From an uncultured Desulfuromonadales bacterium (GTDB taxonomy: Bacteria > Desulfobacterota > Desulfuromonadia > Geobacterales > CAIOGM01), in assembly GCA_903929485.1 (NCBI GenBank), contig CAIYUY010000045.1, positions 1 through 44,156 of the forward strand: 44,156 bases of DNA, given 5' to 3'. The notes under the pieces were generated by a model, which did not search any database, had not been told where the DNA came from, and was given only the letters and a program-made list of their open reading frames with translations. Position numbers and translations under genes: made by a program. Of the stretch, positions 8,264-15,684 are shown in pieces (the stretch's first letter is position 1; each line of letters opens with the position of its first letter).

Positions 8264-8527
8264 TTAGGTCACCGGTGTCCGAAAATTGGGGGGATTACCG
8301 CCGAGTCGCAGCGGTTTGAACAGGTATTCCAAGCCGTTGACCTTGATCTCGTAGAGCGCCTGTAGCATCCGGCCAAGTTTTCCCTCGGGGAATCCTTGCC
8401 GGGAAAGCCAGATTACATAGGGTTCCGGGAGGTCGATGAGAAGACGCCCGGCATATTTGCCGTAGGGCATCCGCATCCTTGCCAGTTCCAGCAGCCCCTG
8501 ATGATCGTAGCCCGCTTCCCGTTCCAT
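8264..8527 (-). CDS. DUF3820 family protein
   Basis: The 87-residue protein contains the DUF3820 signature: MPYGKYAGRLLIDLPEPYVIW, then a short turn (RQGFPEGKLGRML), and a C-terminal LEYLFKPLR. Family members are small cytoplasmic proteins, one of which was described in Pseudomonas as quorum-sensing regulated; the molecular role is unknown. Its start at 8527 overlaps or nearly touches the 3' end of the dihydrouridine synthase gene (stop at 8532), so it is the last gene of a leftward unit slyD-dus-DUF3820. The full domain length is present. Confidence 0.85.
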   Translation of the reverse strand: MEREAGYDHQGLLELARMRMPYGKYAGRLLIDLPEPYVIWLSRQGFPEGKLGRMLQALYEIKVNGLEYLFKPLRLGGNPPNFRTPVT

Positions 8528-8531
8528 GGGG

Positions 8532-9452
8532 TCACCCTATCCTCGCCAGTTCGGCGCGAAACTCCCGCACCGTCCGGCTCTTTTTGAGACGTTTGCGCTC
8601 TTTTTCGAAATCGGGGTCATTCATGGTGGCAAGAATCCCTTTAACCTTGCCCAGCAGCTGGTTTTCCCCGCAGAAAAGTTCGCCGTAGCGATCCACCAGG
8701 TCGTGCAGATACCGTTGCAGTTCCACTCCCCGTTCTTTTTTATCCGGTTGAGCGGAAGCCTGACCGCGCAGTCGTTGAAACAGGAGCGGGTCGGCGATGG
8801 CGCCTCTCCCCAGCATGAGTCCCGCGGCGCCGCTACTCTCCAGTAACCGCCAGCCGTCCGCCGCGGTACGGATGTCGCCGTTGGCGATGACCGGAACTCT
8901 TGTTCGGCGGACCACCGCGGCGGTCACGGCATGGTCCGCCACTCCTTCATACTCCTGAATCACGGTGCGGGGATGGAGCACGATAAAATCAACCCCCGAC
9001 GCTTCAAAAAGCGGGAGGAGGGAGAATATTTGCCCGGGGTCATCATATCCGGAGCGGAGCTTGACGGAAAAGGTGCCGATGATGGCCCGGCGGAGTTCCG
9101 TTATGATCGCCGGCAACTCTTCCGGACGGCTGAGCATCCCGCCGCCGGTGAGGCCGGAGGTCATGCGGCCGTAGGGACACCCCAGGTTGAGGTTCAGATG
9201 CGCCGCACCGGCATCCTGGGCGGCAAGCGCCGCCGAGACAAGAGCTTCCCGGCCGTGGCCGATGAGTTGAATCACCAGTGGCGCCCCCTCCTGGGAAGGG
9301 GCGATTTCACGGAGGTCAACCGCCGAGAGTCGACGTACCGCGGCCGCTGGATTGACCCGCATGAATTCGGTGAAGAGGACGTCCGGACGGACCTGCCGGA
9401 TGAAGAGCGCCCGCAAGGCGCGATTGGTCACCCCCTGCATGGGAGCCAGCAT
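8532..9452 (-). CDS. dus: tRNA-dihydrouridine synthase
   Basis: An FMN-dependent TIM-barrel enzyme that reduces uridines in the tRNA D-loop. Signatures in order: LAPMQGVTNRALR at the N-terminus, FTEFMRVNP, VIQLIGH, LNLNLGCPYGR (the GCP cysteine is the conserved catalytic residue), FSVKLRSG, FIVLHPRT, VPVIANGDI and GLMLGRGAI (phosphate binding). The frame is open upstream to a GTG at 9560 overlapping the slyD stop. I chose ATG 9452 (TTG 9455 is an alternative) because family members begin with M-x-LAPM, an AGGA lies just upstream, and the extra 36 residues would be encoded across a 13-bp hairpin and look non-native. Which tRNA position it modifies (DusA, B or C type) cannot be decided by eye; DusC-like is most likely. 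Confidence 0.9.
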   Translation of the reverse strand: MLAPMQGVTNRALRALFIRQVRPDVLFTEFMRVNPAAAVRRLSAVDLREIAPSQEGAPLVIQLIGHGREALVSAALAAQDAGAAHLNLNLGCPYGRMTSGLTGGGMLSRPEELPAIITELRRAIIGTFSVKLRSGYDDPGQIFSLLPLFEASGVDFIVLHPRTVIQEYEGVADHAVTAAVVRRTRVPVIANGDIRTAADGWRLLESSGAAGLMLGRGAIADPLLFQRLRGQASAQPDKKERGVELQRYLHDLVDRYGELFCGENQLLGKVKGILATMNDPDFEKERKRLKKSRTVREFRAELARIG

Positions 9453-9502
9453 CAATGGTGTCGTTCCTGACTCCCAGGGGAGAAGAGAGGCGGAGTCGGA
9501 CG

Positions 9503-9533
9503 CATGAGAGGCGGCTCGGGGCCGCCTCTCATG
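9503..9533 (-). terminator. Strong hairpin between slyD and dus
   Basis: A perfect 13-bp inverted repeat (CATGAGAGGCGGC and its complement, five-base loop) begins 24 bases downstream of the slyD stop. On the leftward transcript no T-run follows, so it may act as an RNA processing or stabilising element or partial terminator instead of a classical terminator. It also argues against translation of dus starting upstream of it. Confidence 0.5.
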
Positions 9534-9556
9534 GTTTTCCGGGACGTGTGGGGTGA

Positions 9557-10069
9557 TCACTGCGGAGGGAGAATCTCGACCAGTTCGAACTCGAAAGTGA
9601 GGTTTTCTCCGGCCAGTGGGTGGTTAGCGTCGAAAGTGATGTTCTCTTCGGTGACCTCCATGACGGTGACGCCGATGGTCTCGTCGTTTTCGTCGGAGAG
9701 CCCCAGTTGATCGCCCACTTCCGGGTCCAGATCATCGGGGAGGTCCTTGCGGGAAACGGTGAAGACCTTCTCTTCTTCATACTCGCCAAAGGCGTCATCC
9801 GCAAGAATGACCAAAGTTTTCTTTTCGCCGGGAGTCATGCCGATGAGCGCTTCTTCTATCTGGGGAAAAAAATCGGCGGCTCCGATTGTCAGTTCCATCG
9901 GTCCGCTTTCATGGCCACCACAGTCACACCCTTCGTCGTCGCACCCCTCGCTTTCGCACTCTTCGGGATCACAGTCGTCCCCTTCTTGTGTGGAATCGAA
10001 GATGCTGCCGTCGTCCAGTGTGCCGGTGTACTCTATCTTGACCCTGTCTCCCTGCTTTGCCTGTGCCAT
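9557..10069 (-). CDS. FKBP-type peptidyl-prolyl isomerase, SlyD-like, with Cys-rich insert
   Basis: The 170-residue protein matches SlyD/FKBP: GDRVKIEYTGTLDDGSIFDS at 7-26, then PMELTIG, FPQIEEALIGMTPGEKK (the IF-domain junction), GEYEEEKVF, and a C-terminal NHPLAGENLTFEFELVEI. It catalyses proline isomerisation and chaperones folding, probably in the cytoplasm since there is no signal peptide. Unusually, between the first FKBP strands and PMELTIG there is an acidic Cys-rich stretch at residues 29-56 (Cys 33, 38, 43, 48, 50 and His 53). E. coli SlyD instead carries its metal-binding Cys/His residues in a C-terminal tail, which is missing here. The ATG at 10069 follows AAAGGTAGGACA. First gene of the leftward slyD-dus-DUF3820 unit. 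Confidence 0.9.
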   Translation of the reverse strand: MAQAKQGDRVKIEYTGTLDDGSIFDSTQEGDDCDPEECESEGCDDEGCDCGGHESGPMELTIGAADFFPQIEEALIGMTPGEKKTLVILADDAFGEYEEEKVFTVSRKDLPDDLDPEVGDQLGLSDENDETIGVTVMEVTEENITFDANHPLAGENLTFEFELVEILPPQ

Positions 10070-10118
10070 TGTCCTACCTTTCGTTTCCGTAAAGTGTGGC
10101 GTTGCGCCGTAATCTCTC

Positions 10119-10147
10119 TTTTACGGGGGGAAGCGCCCGTCAGTCAA
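10119..10147 (-). promoter_or_regulatory. Candidate sigma-70 promoter for the slyD-like gene
   Basis: On the minus strand, TTGACT (10147-10142) is followed after 17 bases by GTAAAA (10124-10119), about 50 bases upstream of the start codon. The -10 box is a weak match. Confidence 0.35.
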
Positions 10148-10303
10148 TCAAAATCGTCACGGTACCGGATAGTCGTGTGGATTTTAGAAAAAAGGTAAAG
10201 GTGTGCCTGTTTTTCCGAAATGAGGCGCGCCGGGACGGCAGCGGAATATTCTGAGAGGTAATGACGGCGTTTTGTGCTATGGTGGCGGAGAAAGGAGGAG
10301 ATC

Positions 10304-11053
10304 ATGTCCCTGAAAAGAGTGTTAATCGCCGCCCTGGTTGTCATGACCACGGCAAGTTCCGGGTGGTGCGCCTTTGCCGTACCCGAGCGGTTGGTGTTTG
10401 ATGTAAGTTGGAGCGGCATCAAGGCCGGCACCGCCGTGCAGGAGATCGTCCCCGGCAGTGATGGGGTAACCATCACCTCAACCACTAAATCGGCCGAGTG
10501 GTTGTCGGTCTTTTACAAGGTGGATGATCAGATGGAGACGGTCATGACCAAGGGGGAGAACGGTCAGCTCTTCGGGGTGCCGAGGATCTACCGGGAGAAC
10601 CTCAGTGAAGGCCGGACCCGCTTTCACAAGGAGGTGACCTTCGACCATGCCGCTCGTAATTCCGTCATTGTCAACTATCTGGACAACTCTCGCACCAACT
10701 TTGCCATTACCCCTATCACCTTCGACTCTCTCTCCTGTTTTTATTTTGCCCGGTTGCAGAACCTGGAGATCGGCAAGTCTTTTTATGTGGATGTTTTCGA
10801 CGGAAAACGTCTGCATAATACGGAGGTGAAGGTTCTGCGTCGGGAGGAACTGAAGAGTGATCTGGGAACGTTCAAGACCATCCTCATCATGCCCATACTC
10901 AAGACCAATGGCATCTTCAGCAAGAGCGGCGACCTGTATATCTGGTTGACCGATGATGAGCGGCACATTCCGGTGAAGATGAAGTCCAAGGTGAAGATCG
11001 GCAGCATCACCGCCAAATTGGTGGGTGGGAGCTATTGGCCGGATAAAAAATGA
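10304..11053 (+). CDS. DUF3108 domain-containing exported protein
   Basis: The 249-residue protein starts with a signal peptide (MSLKRVLIAALVVMTTASSG, with WCA as a possible cleavage site) and then a full DUF3108 domain: LVFDVSWSGIKAGTA, FYKVDDQMETV, RFHKEVTFDH, DSLSCFYFARLQNLEIGKSF, and the end YIWLTDDERHIPVKMK. DUF3108 proteins are periplasmic or envelope beta proteins of unknown function. ATG 10304 is chosen over an upstream GTG at 10274 because AAAGGAGGAG sits six bases before it and the signal peptide begins there. The small basic gene at 11074 follows closely and may be co-transcribed. Confidence 0.88.
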   Translation: MSLKRVLIAALVVMTTASSGWCAFAVPERLVFDVSWSGIKAGTAVQEIVPGSDGVTITSTTKSAEWLSVFYKVDDQMETVMTKGENGQLFGVPRIYRENLSEGRTRFHKEVTFDHAARNSVIVNYLDNSRTNFAITPITFDSLSCFYFARLQNLEIGKSFYVDVFDGKRLHNTEVKVLRREELKSDLGTFKTILIMPILKTNGIFSKSGDLYIWLTDDERHIPVKMKSKVKIGSITAKLVGGSYWPDKK

Positions 11054-11073
11054 TGCCAAGGGAGAGCCATAGG

Positions 11074-11340
11074 ATGAAAAAAATTCTCAAAGTCATGATG
11101 TTCGTTTTGTTACCGACGAATGTCGCCCTGGCCGCGCCGTCCGTGGGGGTAGGGGTAAATGTGAATACGCCCGCGTCACAGGTACAGGTTCAGGTGGGGA
11201 ACCTGGCGCCGCCGCCGTTGTATGTCGTGCAACCTCCCCCCCTGATGGTGAAGGAAAAAAGTGACAGGGGGAGGCACCGGGGGCGCTCCAAGAAGCAGCA
11301 TCGGCATGGGCATGAAGGAAGAGAAAAGAAGAAGAATTGA
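11074..11340 (+). CDS. Small exported protein with basic His/Arg/Lys-rich tail
   Basis: The 88-residue protein has a signal peptide (MKKILKVMMFVLLPTNVALA, cut after ALA), a short Val/Asn-rich segment (VGVGVNVNTPASQVQVQVGN), a proline-rich stretch (APPPLYVVQPPPL) and a tail of about 28 residues rich in Arg, Lys, His and Gly. Similar small secreted proteins in many Proteobacteria are annotated as hypothetical. The tail could bind nucleic acid, polyanions or metal, but this is a guess. ATG 11074 follows AAGGGAGAGCC; the frame is also open to 11050, which overlaps the preceding stop, but that start lacks a ribosome site and would bury the signal peptide. Confidence 0.72.
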   Translation: MKKILKVMMFVLLPTNVALAAPSVGVGVNVNTPASQVQVQVGNLAPPPLYVVQPPPLMVKEKSDRGRHRGRSKKQHRHGHEGREKKKN

Positions 11341-11373
11341 TCCTTTTCCGGGTTGTACGTTTGCGCGTAAAAA

Positions 11374-11402
11374 TTGAAATTCGGAGTGGGAGCGTGTATA
11401 GT
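11374..11402 (+). promoter_or_regulatory. Sigma-70 promoter of the TPR gene
   Basis: TTGAAA (11374-11379) and TATAGT (11397-11402) are separated by exactly 17 bases. The predicted start of transcription, about 11409, leaves a leader of roughly 60 bases before ATG 11470. Confidence 0.75.
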
Positions 11403-11469
11403 CGACAGGTTCATGAGCAGCTCCGGCCGTAGCGGAGTACTCATACATCATCTGCCGAAAGGATATTTC

Positions 11470-13347
11470 ATGATCTTTGTTCGGATAGTTCCGTTGCTGT
11501 TGCTCCTCGTGCTGCTGACAACGGGATTTGATTGGGGATTCGGCTCCAAGGATAAATGCGGAGAGGCGCGGGCGCTTCTTCAGGGACTTACCGTCAGGAA
11601 TCCGGTGGAGCGGAAGAAATTCGAGGCCCGTATCCGGGAAATATGTCCGGAAGGCGCGGCGGCTCATCTTCTTCTTGCTCGCCAACTGGAGCAGGAGGGG
11701 AAGCAGGACGAGGCCGTCTCTGAGTATCGTAGCGTCCTGAAAATCGATCCCGCACTTTCCGATGCCAGCAGGAGTCTCGGGCTGATCTATCTCCAGAAGG
11801 GACAGATCGAAGAGGCTGCCGTGGAGCTGACCAAGGGGCTTGCGGATGGAGGGGATGCCCGTACCCAGCGGGCGTTGGCTACCATTTTTTTCGACAAGAA
11901 ATTCTATTCACTTGCCGCATACCATTACGTGGCGGCGCTTAAGTCGTATCCCGACGATCTCTCGCTCCATCTGGGGCTTGCCGAAGCGTATCGCAACATG
12001 GGCGCGCCCAACGATGCCGAAGCCGAGTATCTCAGGGCGCTCACCCTGGAGCCCAAGAGTACTGATGCGCTCCTTGGTCTTTCCGCGGTTTACGAGGAGT
12101 CAAATCAGCCTCGCAAGGCATTGGATCAGGCGAAGAAGGCGGCGGAGGCCGAGCCGAAAAATAGTGAAATTCATGCCAGGCTGGCGGAGTTGTACGAGAA
12201 GAGCGGTGAGTTGGAGCGGGCCGCGGCGGAGTATCATCTTGCCGGAAGAAAACAGGGTGAAGCCGCAGTCGGTTTTATGAGCCGCGGCGACTCCTTTATG
12301 GTGGCGAAGGAGTACGACAAGGCCATAATCGAGTATCGGAATGCTCTCAAGGGAAAGCCCGACTGGCCGGAAGCTCAAGTAAAACTTGCCATGGCGTTCC
12401 AGGAAGCGGCTCAGGATGAGGACGCCATCAAGGCATACCGGGAGGCCCTTCGGCTGAAGGTGAACAGTGGCGATCTGCATCATAATCTCGGTCTCCTGTA
12501 TGAGAAAAAAGGGCTCACCGATGAAGCGGTCGTTGAGTACCGGCAGGCGCTGAAGTTTTTCCCGGAGCATTACGAGACCCACCTCCATCTTGCCGAGATC
12601 TATGCTGCTCGTGGAACAGTTCCTCAGGCCATAGAACAGTACCAGGCGCTTATCAAGCTGAAAGGTGATAATCCCATTTTGTATCTTAAGATGGCTCGTT
12701 TGCAGATCCTGTGTAAAAATGTCAATGAAGCCGCGGTTTTCTATGAGGAGTGTCTCCGTCTGGACGCGGATAACGTGGATGCTCACCGGGAACTGGCGTC
12801 ACTTCAAAAGAAGCAGGGAGACAATGAGGGGGCAGCCCAGCACTATCGCCAGGTGCTCCGGCTGAAAAGGGATGACACCGAGGCCAGAAACGCCCTGATC
12901 GCCATCCATGTGGAGAATAAAAAATATGATGACGTCATTATCATCCTCAAGGATGGGGTCGCGGTGAACCCTGGTGACGCCAATAATCATTACAAACTTG
13001 GAATTATTTACGAATTTCAAAAAGAATATCCGGCGGCGGCCATACAGTACAAGCGCGCCGTGGAGCTCAATGCCGAGCATGCCAAGGCGTACAACGCCCT
13101 GGGGCGCGTCTACATGAAGAGCGGTCGGATTGTGGAGGCGCGGGAAGCTCTGGAATCAGCGAAAAAAATTGACCCCAATCTGGAGGAAACCAAGGTCCTC
13201 CTGGGGAACCTGCGGGAGGAGCTCTCCTCGGAGCCGAGAAAGGCCACCCGCAAACGGGGCAAATCGGTAAAAAGGGAGAAAAGGGGCAAATCCTCGGGGA
13301 AGGTGGCGACCAAAGGGAGATCCCAGAAAAAGAAGAAGAAAAAATAG
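11470..13347 (+). CDS. Exported tetratricopeptide repeat protein
   Basis: The 625-residue protein has an N-terminal signal or anchor (MIFVRIVPLLLLLVLLTTGF) and then about 14 consecutive TPR units recognisable by the A-x-x-x-Y-x-x-A-L-x-L-x-P pattern (for example EAVSEYRSVLKIDPALSDAS, KAIIEYRNALKGKPDWPEAQ, AAAIQYKRAVELNAEHAKAY). It ends in a basic tail of about 35 residues finishing in seven lysines. It is probably a periplasmic or inner-membrane scaffold; no enzymatic domain is visible. ATG 11470 is preceded by AAAGGATATTTC. A longer open frame to 11374 is rejected because it starts inside the -35 box of a clear promoter. It stands alone, ended by a bidirectional terminator shared with rlpA. 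Confidence 0.88.
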   Translation: MIFVRIVPLLLLLVLLTTGFDWGFGSKDKCGEARALLQGLTVRNPVERKKFEARIREICPEGAAAHLLLARQLEQEGKQDEAVSEYRSVLKIDPALSDASRSLGLIYLQKGQIEEAAVELTKGLADGGDARTQRALATIFFDKKFYSLAAYHYVAALKSYPDDLSLHLGLAEAYRNMGAPNDAEAEYLRALTLEPKSTDALLGLSAVYEESNQPRKALDQAKKAAEAEPKNSEIHARLAELYEKSGELERAAAEYHLAGRKQGEAAVGFMSRGDSFMVAKEYDKAIIEYRNALKGKPDWPEAQVKLAMAFQEAAQDEDAIKAYREALRLKVNSGDLHHNLGLLYEKKGLTDEAVVEYRQALKFFPEHYETHLHLAEIYAARGTVPQAIEQYQALIKLKGDNPILYLKMARLQILCKNVNEAAVFYEECLRLDADNVDAHRELASLQKKQGDNEGAAQHYRQVLRLKRDDTEARNALIAIHVENKKYDDVIIILKDGVAVNPGDANNHYKLGIIYEFQKEYPAAAIQYKRAVELNAEHAKAYNALGRVYMKSGRIVEAREALESAKKIDPNLEETKVLLGNLREELSSEPRKATRKRGKSVKREKRGKSSGKVATKGRSQKKKKKK

Positions 13348-13355
13348 TCCGGCGC

Positions 13356-13389
13356 TGAAAAGTGAAAAGTAAACGTGAAAAGTGAAAAG
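13356..13389 (+). repeat. 7-base-period array after the TPR gene
   Basis: Four to five degenerate units of the type AAAGTGA (GAA recurring mainly every seven bases) lie between the stop codon and the terminator stem. It belongs to the same class as the arrays at 29659, 35145, 36034, 36742, 37553 and 42475. Confidence 0.6.
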
Positions 13390-13412
13390 CCGGGGAGGAA
13401 TCCCCGGCTTTT
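13385..13412. terminator. Bidirectional terminator between TPR gene and rlpA
   Basis: A perfect 11-bp stem AAAAGCCGGGG / CCCCGGCTTTT with a six-base loop has A residues on one side and T residues on the other. It can serve both convergent genes. Confidence 0.88.
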
Positions 13413-13457
13413 CTGTTCGCCCTGATTTATGGATTTTGTTCAGCTTCTCTGTTCAGC

Positions 13458-13892
13458 TTACAGGGCAGTGATCATCACCCTGGCTCTGCCTTGACGGAGG
13501 AAGTCGAGTTTCCTTGCCGCTGCTCTGGACAGATCGATGAGACGGTTCTTCCGTTTTTTGCATCGATCGTTGACGGTCACCACGACCATCCGGTCGTTAT
13601 CAAGATTGGTGACCTGTACTTTTGTACCGAGGGGTATGAAGTTATGCGCCGCCGTCATTCTGGCCGGATTATAACGTTCCCCCGATGACGTACGTCTTCC
13701 CTTGTAGCGGGAGGCGTAGTACGTTGCCATTCCCTCTTTTCCTCTGCTGCTTACCGCCACTTTTTCGTGAGCGACGACCCCTTGTGTGACACCTGTGTCA
13801 AACTCTTCTGCTCTCAGGGGGTGACTCGGTGCGAGCATCGTGCAGGACATGACGGCCAGAACCGTCAACATCCGCAGATTCGGGTACCGCAT
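13458..13892 (-). CDS. rlpA: RlpA-like septal ring lytic transglycosylase / double-psi beta-barrel protein
   Basis: The 144-residue protein has a signal peptide (MRYPNLRMLTVLAVMSCTML to about residue 28) and one double-psi beta-barrel: GMATYYASRYKGRRTSSGE, then MTAAHNFIPLGTKVQVTNL, VVVTVNDRC and RLIDLSRAAARKL. RlpA proteins act in the periplasm on naked peptidoglycan glycan strands. The Asp (VNDR) and His (AAHN) that line the active site are present. The SPOR domain of longer RlpA proteins is absent, as in many short homologues. The ATG at 13892 is supported by AAGGAGGTATCA and by a well-spaced promoter. Confidence 0.9.
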   Translation of the reverse strand: MRYPNLRMLTVLAVMSCTMLAPSHPLRAEEFDTGVTQGVVAHEKVAVSSRGKEGMATYYASRYKGRRTSSGERYNPARMTAAHNFIPLGTKVQVTNLDNDRMVVVTVNDRCKKRKNRLIDLSRAAARKLDFLRQGRARVMITAL

Positions 13893-13918
13893 TGATACCT
13901 CCTTCTGGGCGAGGCTCT

Positions 13919-13947
13919 CTTATGCCACATCCCTTTTTGCATGTCAA
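13919..13947 (-). promoter_or_regulatory. Sigma-70 promoter of rlpA
   Basis: On the minus strand, TTGACA (13947-13942), a 17-base spacer and CATAAG (13924-13919) lie just upstream of AAGGAGG and ATG 13892. It is the best-matching promoter in the window. The gcv operon diverges from the other side of the same gap. Confidence 0.75.
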
Positions 13948-14159
13948 GAAAAAAATTATAACGTTAGGTGCAACCAGTTGTAATATATATATTGTTTTAG
14001 AAATTTATTGTTTCTTCTCCGTTACTTTATCGCTCTGTTTGCTTTCCCAAGCGTCCCGTGAGCAGATCCTCCGAAACAACGGAGAAATGGGTTTACAAAC
14101 TGGGGATTATTTCTTACAGTGTGTCCGATGACTATTACGTCGGTGGAAACGGGGATTGC

Positions 14160-15254
14160 ATGGAACAGCTCAAAAAAACACCGCTTTTTCAGGAGCATCA
14201 GCAACTGAAGGCGCTTATGGCCCCCTTTGGCGGCTGGGAGATGCCGATTCAGTATGCAGGCGGCATTATTGCGGAGCACCGCTGGTGCCGGGAGGAGGCT
14301 GCCCTCTTCGATATCTGTCACATGGGGGAATTTCTTTATGAAGGGGATTTCGAGGCGGGGGGACTGGAGGGGGTATTTACTTTCTCCGTCAAGAGCATCC
14401 CGGTGGGGCGCTCCCGCTACGGTTTTGTTCTCAACGAGAGCGGCGGGGTCATTGATGACTTGATCGTTTTTCGCCTTGGCCTGGAGAAGGCGATGGTGGT
14501 TGTCAACGCCGCCACCATCGCCAATGATTTCAGTGTCATAAGTTCTCGTCTCACCGGGATTGCGAGCTTCACCGATATTTCCGATGTCACAGCCAAGCTG
14601 GATCTGCAGGGCCCTCATGCCCGCGCCGTTCTGACGCGTTTTTTCGGCGACGAGTTGGGAGACATTCCCTACTTTACCTTCAGGGAGAGCAGCATCCTGG
14701 GAGTCACGGCAATCATCAGCCGGACCGGCTATACCGGTGAACTGGGGTACGAGCTCTTTTTACCCGGGGACAAGGCGCGAGAACTGTGGGAACTTCTCCT
14801 GTCCGACGAGCGGGTCAGACCGGTGGGATTGGGGGCCCGGGATCTGCTCCGACTGGAGGTCGGCTACAGCCTCTACGGTAGCGACATAGACCAGGCCACC
14901 ACCCCGCTGGAGGCGGGCTTAAATTCATTTGTCAATTTCGCCAAGGAGTTCCAGGGGAAGGGAGCACTGCTGAAACAGCAGCAGGAGGGGGTTCCTCGGA
15001 TCAAGGTGGCCTTCAAGGTCGCTTCTCGCCGTTCACCACGCCACGGTTATGACATCTTTTCCCGGGAGGAAAAGGTCGGCATCGTTACCAGCGGCGCCTT
15101 TTCTCCCATGCTGAGCTCCGGTATCGGCATCGGTTTCGTTCCCCCGGCCATGGCGGCCATTGGCTCGTCCCTCACGATCAGGCACGAAAAAGTCTGCATG
15201 GAAGCCACGATTTGCGAACTCCCCTTTTACCGGGACGGGTCACTACGGTCCTAA
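14160..15254 (+). CDS. gcvT: Glycine cleavage system T protein (aminomethyltransferase)
   Basis: The 364-residue protein transfers the methylene group from aminomethyl-lipoyl-H protein to tetrahydrofolate, releasing ammonia. Landmarks: MAPFGGWEMPIQY at the N-terminus, ALFDICHMGEF, RYGFVLNESGGVIDDLIVFR (the conserved Asp pair that binds folate), LDLQGPHAR, ISRTGYTGELGYELF, GLGARDLLRLEVGYSLYG, and the C-terminal SPMLSSGIGIGFV. The ATG at 14160 matches the start of known GcvT proteins and has GGGG just upstream; the frame is open upstream but lacks homology. First gene of gcvT-gcvH-gcvPA-lipoprotein-gcvPB-lipM. A glycine riboswitch was looked for in the 5' gap and not found. Confidence 0.95.
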   Translation: MEQLKKTPLFQEHQQLKALMAPFGGWEMPIQYAGGIIAEHRWCREEAALFDICHMGEFLYEGDFEAGGLEGVFTFSVKSIPVGRSRYGFVLNESGGVIDDLIVFRLGLEKAMVVVNAATIANDFSVISSRLTGIASFTDISDVTAKLDLQGPHARAVLTRFFGDELGDIPYFTFRESSILGVTAIISRTGYTGELGYELFLPGDKARELWELLLSDERVRPVGLGARDLLRLEVGYSLYGSDIDQATTPLEAGLNSFVNFAKEFQGKGALLKQQQEGVPRIKVAFKVASRRSPRHGYDIFSREEKVGIVTSGAFSPMLSSGIGIGFVPPAMAAIGSSLTIRHEKVCMEATICELPFYRDGSLRS

Positions 15255-15309
15255 CTACATTTTCCACAGGGATGGACAGGATATTCAGGATAAAACCGAG
15301 GAGTTTAAC

Positions 15310-15684
15310 ATGGAAACCTATTTCACCAAGGAACATGAGTGGGTCAGGGTAAGTGAAGGGGTGGCGGTTGTGGGGATCAGCGATCATGCGGCGCAGCTGT
15401 TGGGGGATGTCACCTTCGTGGAGCTCCCCAGCCCGGGGAAGGTGGTGACGCAGTTCCGGCAGTTCGCCGCCATCGAGTCGGTGAAGGCAGCCAGCGACAT
15501 CTATGCCCCGTTGTCCGGAAAGGTGGTCGCGGTGAACGAGACGTTGGAGAGTGCGCCGGAGATCGTCAATGAGTCGCCGGAGGATGCAGGCTGGATCGTC
15601 CGGATAGAGCCGTCCGACCTGGATGAGCTGAGGAACCTGATGACCGGCGCCCAGTATGAAGAGTTCCTGGGGGGGATGGAATGA
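15310..15684 (+). CDS. gcvH: Glycine cleavage system H protein
   Basis: The 124-residue lipoyl carrier shuttles the aminomethyl group between the P, T and L proteins. The lipoylated lysine is K59 in [12 protein letters not shown]. Other typical segments are [30 protein letters not shown], and [17 protein letters not shown] 15310 is preceded by GAGGAGTTTAAC. The gene follows gcvT after 55 bases and overlaps gcvPA by four (ATGA). A lipoyl/octanoyl transferase gene at the end of the operon probably modifies this protein. Confidence 0.96.
   Translation: METYFTKEHEWVRVSEGVAVVGISDHAAQLLGDVTFVELPSPGKVVTQFRQFAAIESVKAASDIYAPLSGKVVAVNETLESAPEIVNESPEDAGWIVRIEPSDLDELRNLMTGAQYEEFLGGME

Noticed and set aside
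11374-11469. Longer N-terminus for the TPR protein
   Set aside because: The codon at 11374 is the -35 box of a 17-base-spaced promoter; ATG 11470 has a ribosome site and a signal peptide.
13921-13950. Possible sigma-54 promoter (TGCCAC ... TTGCA) before the gcv operon
   Set aside because: The spacing between the two elements is about three bases too long, and the same bases form the -10/-35 of the rlpA promoter on the other strand.
13893-14159. Possible glycine riboswitch before gcvT
   Set aside because: The conserved GGAGAG and CCGAAGG-type blocks of the glycine aptamer are absent; only short local hairpins were seen.
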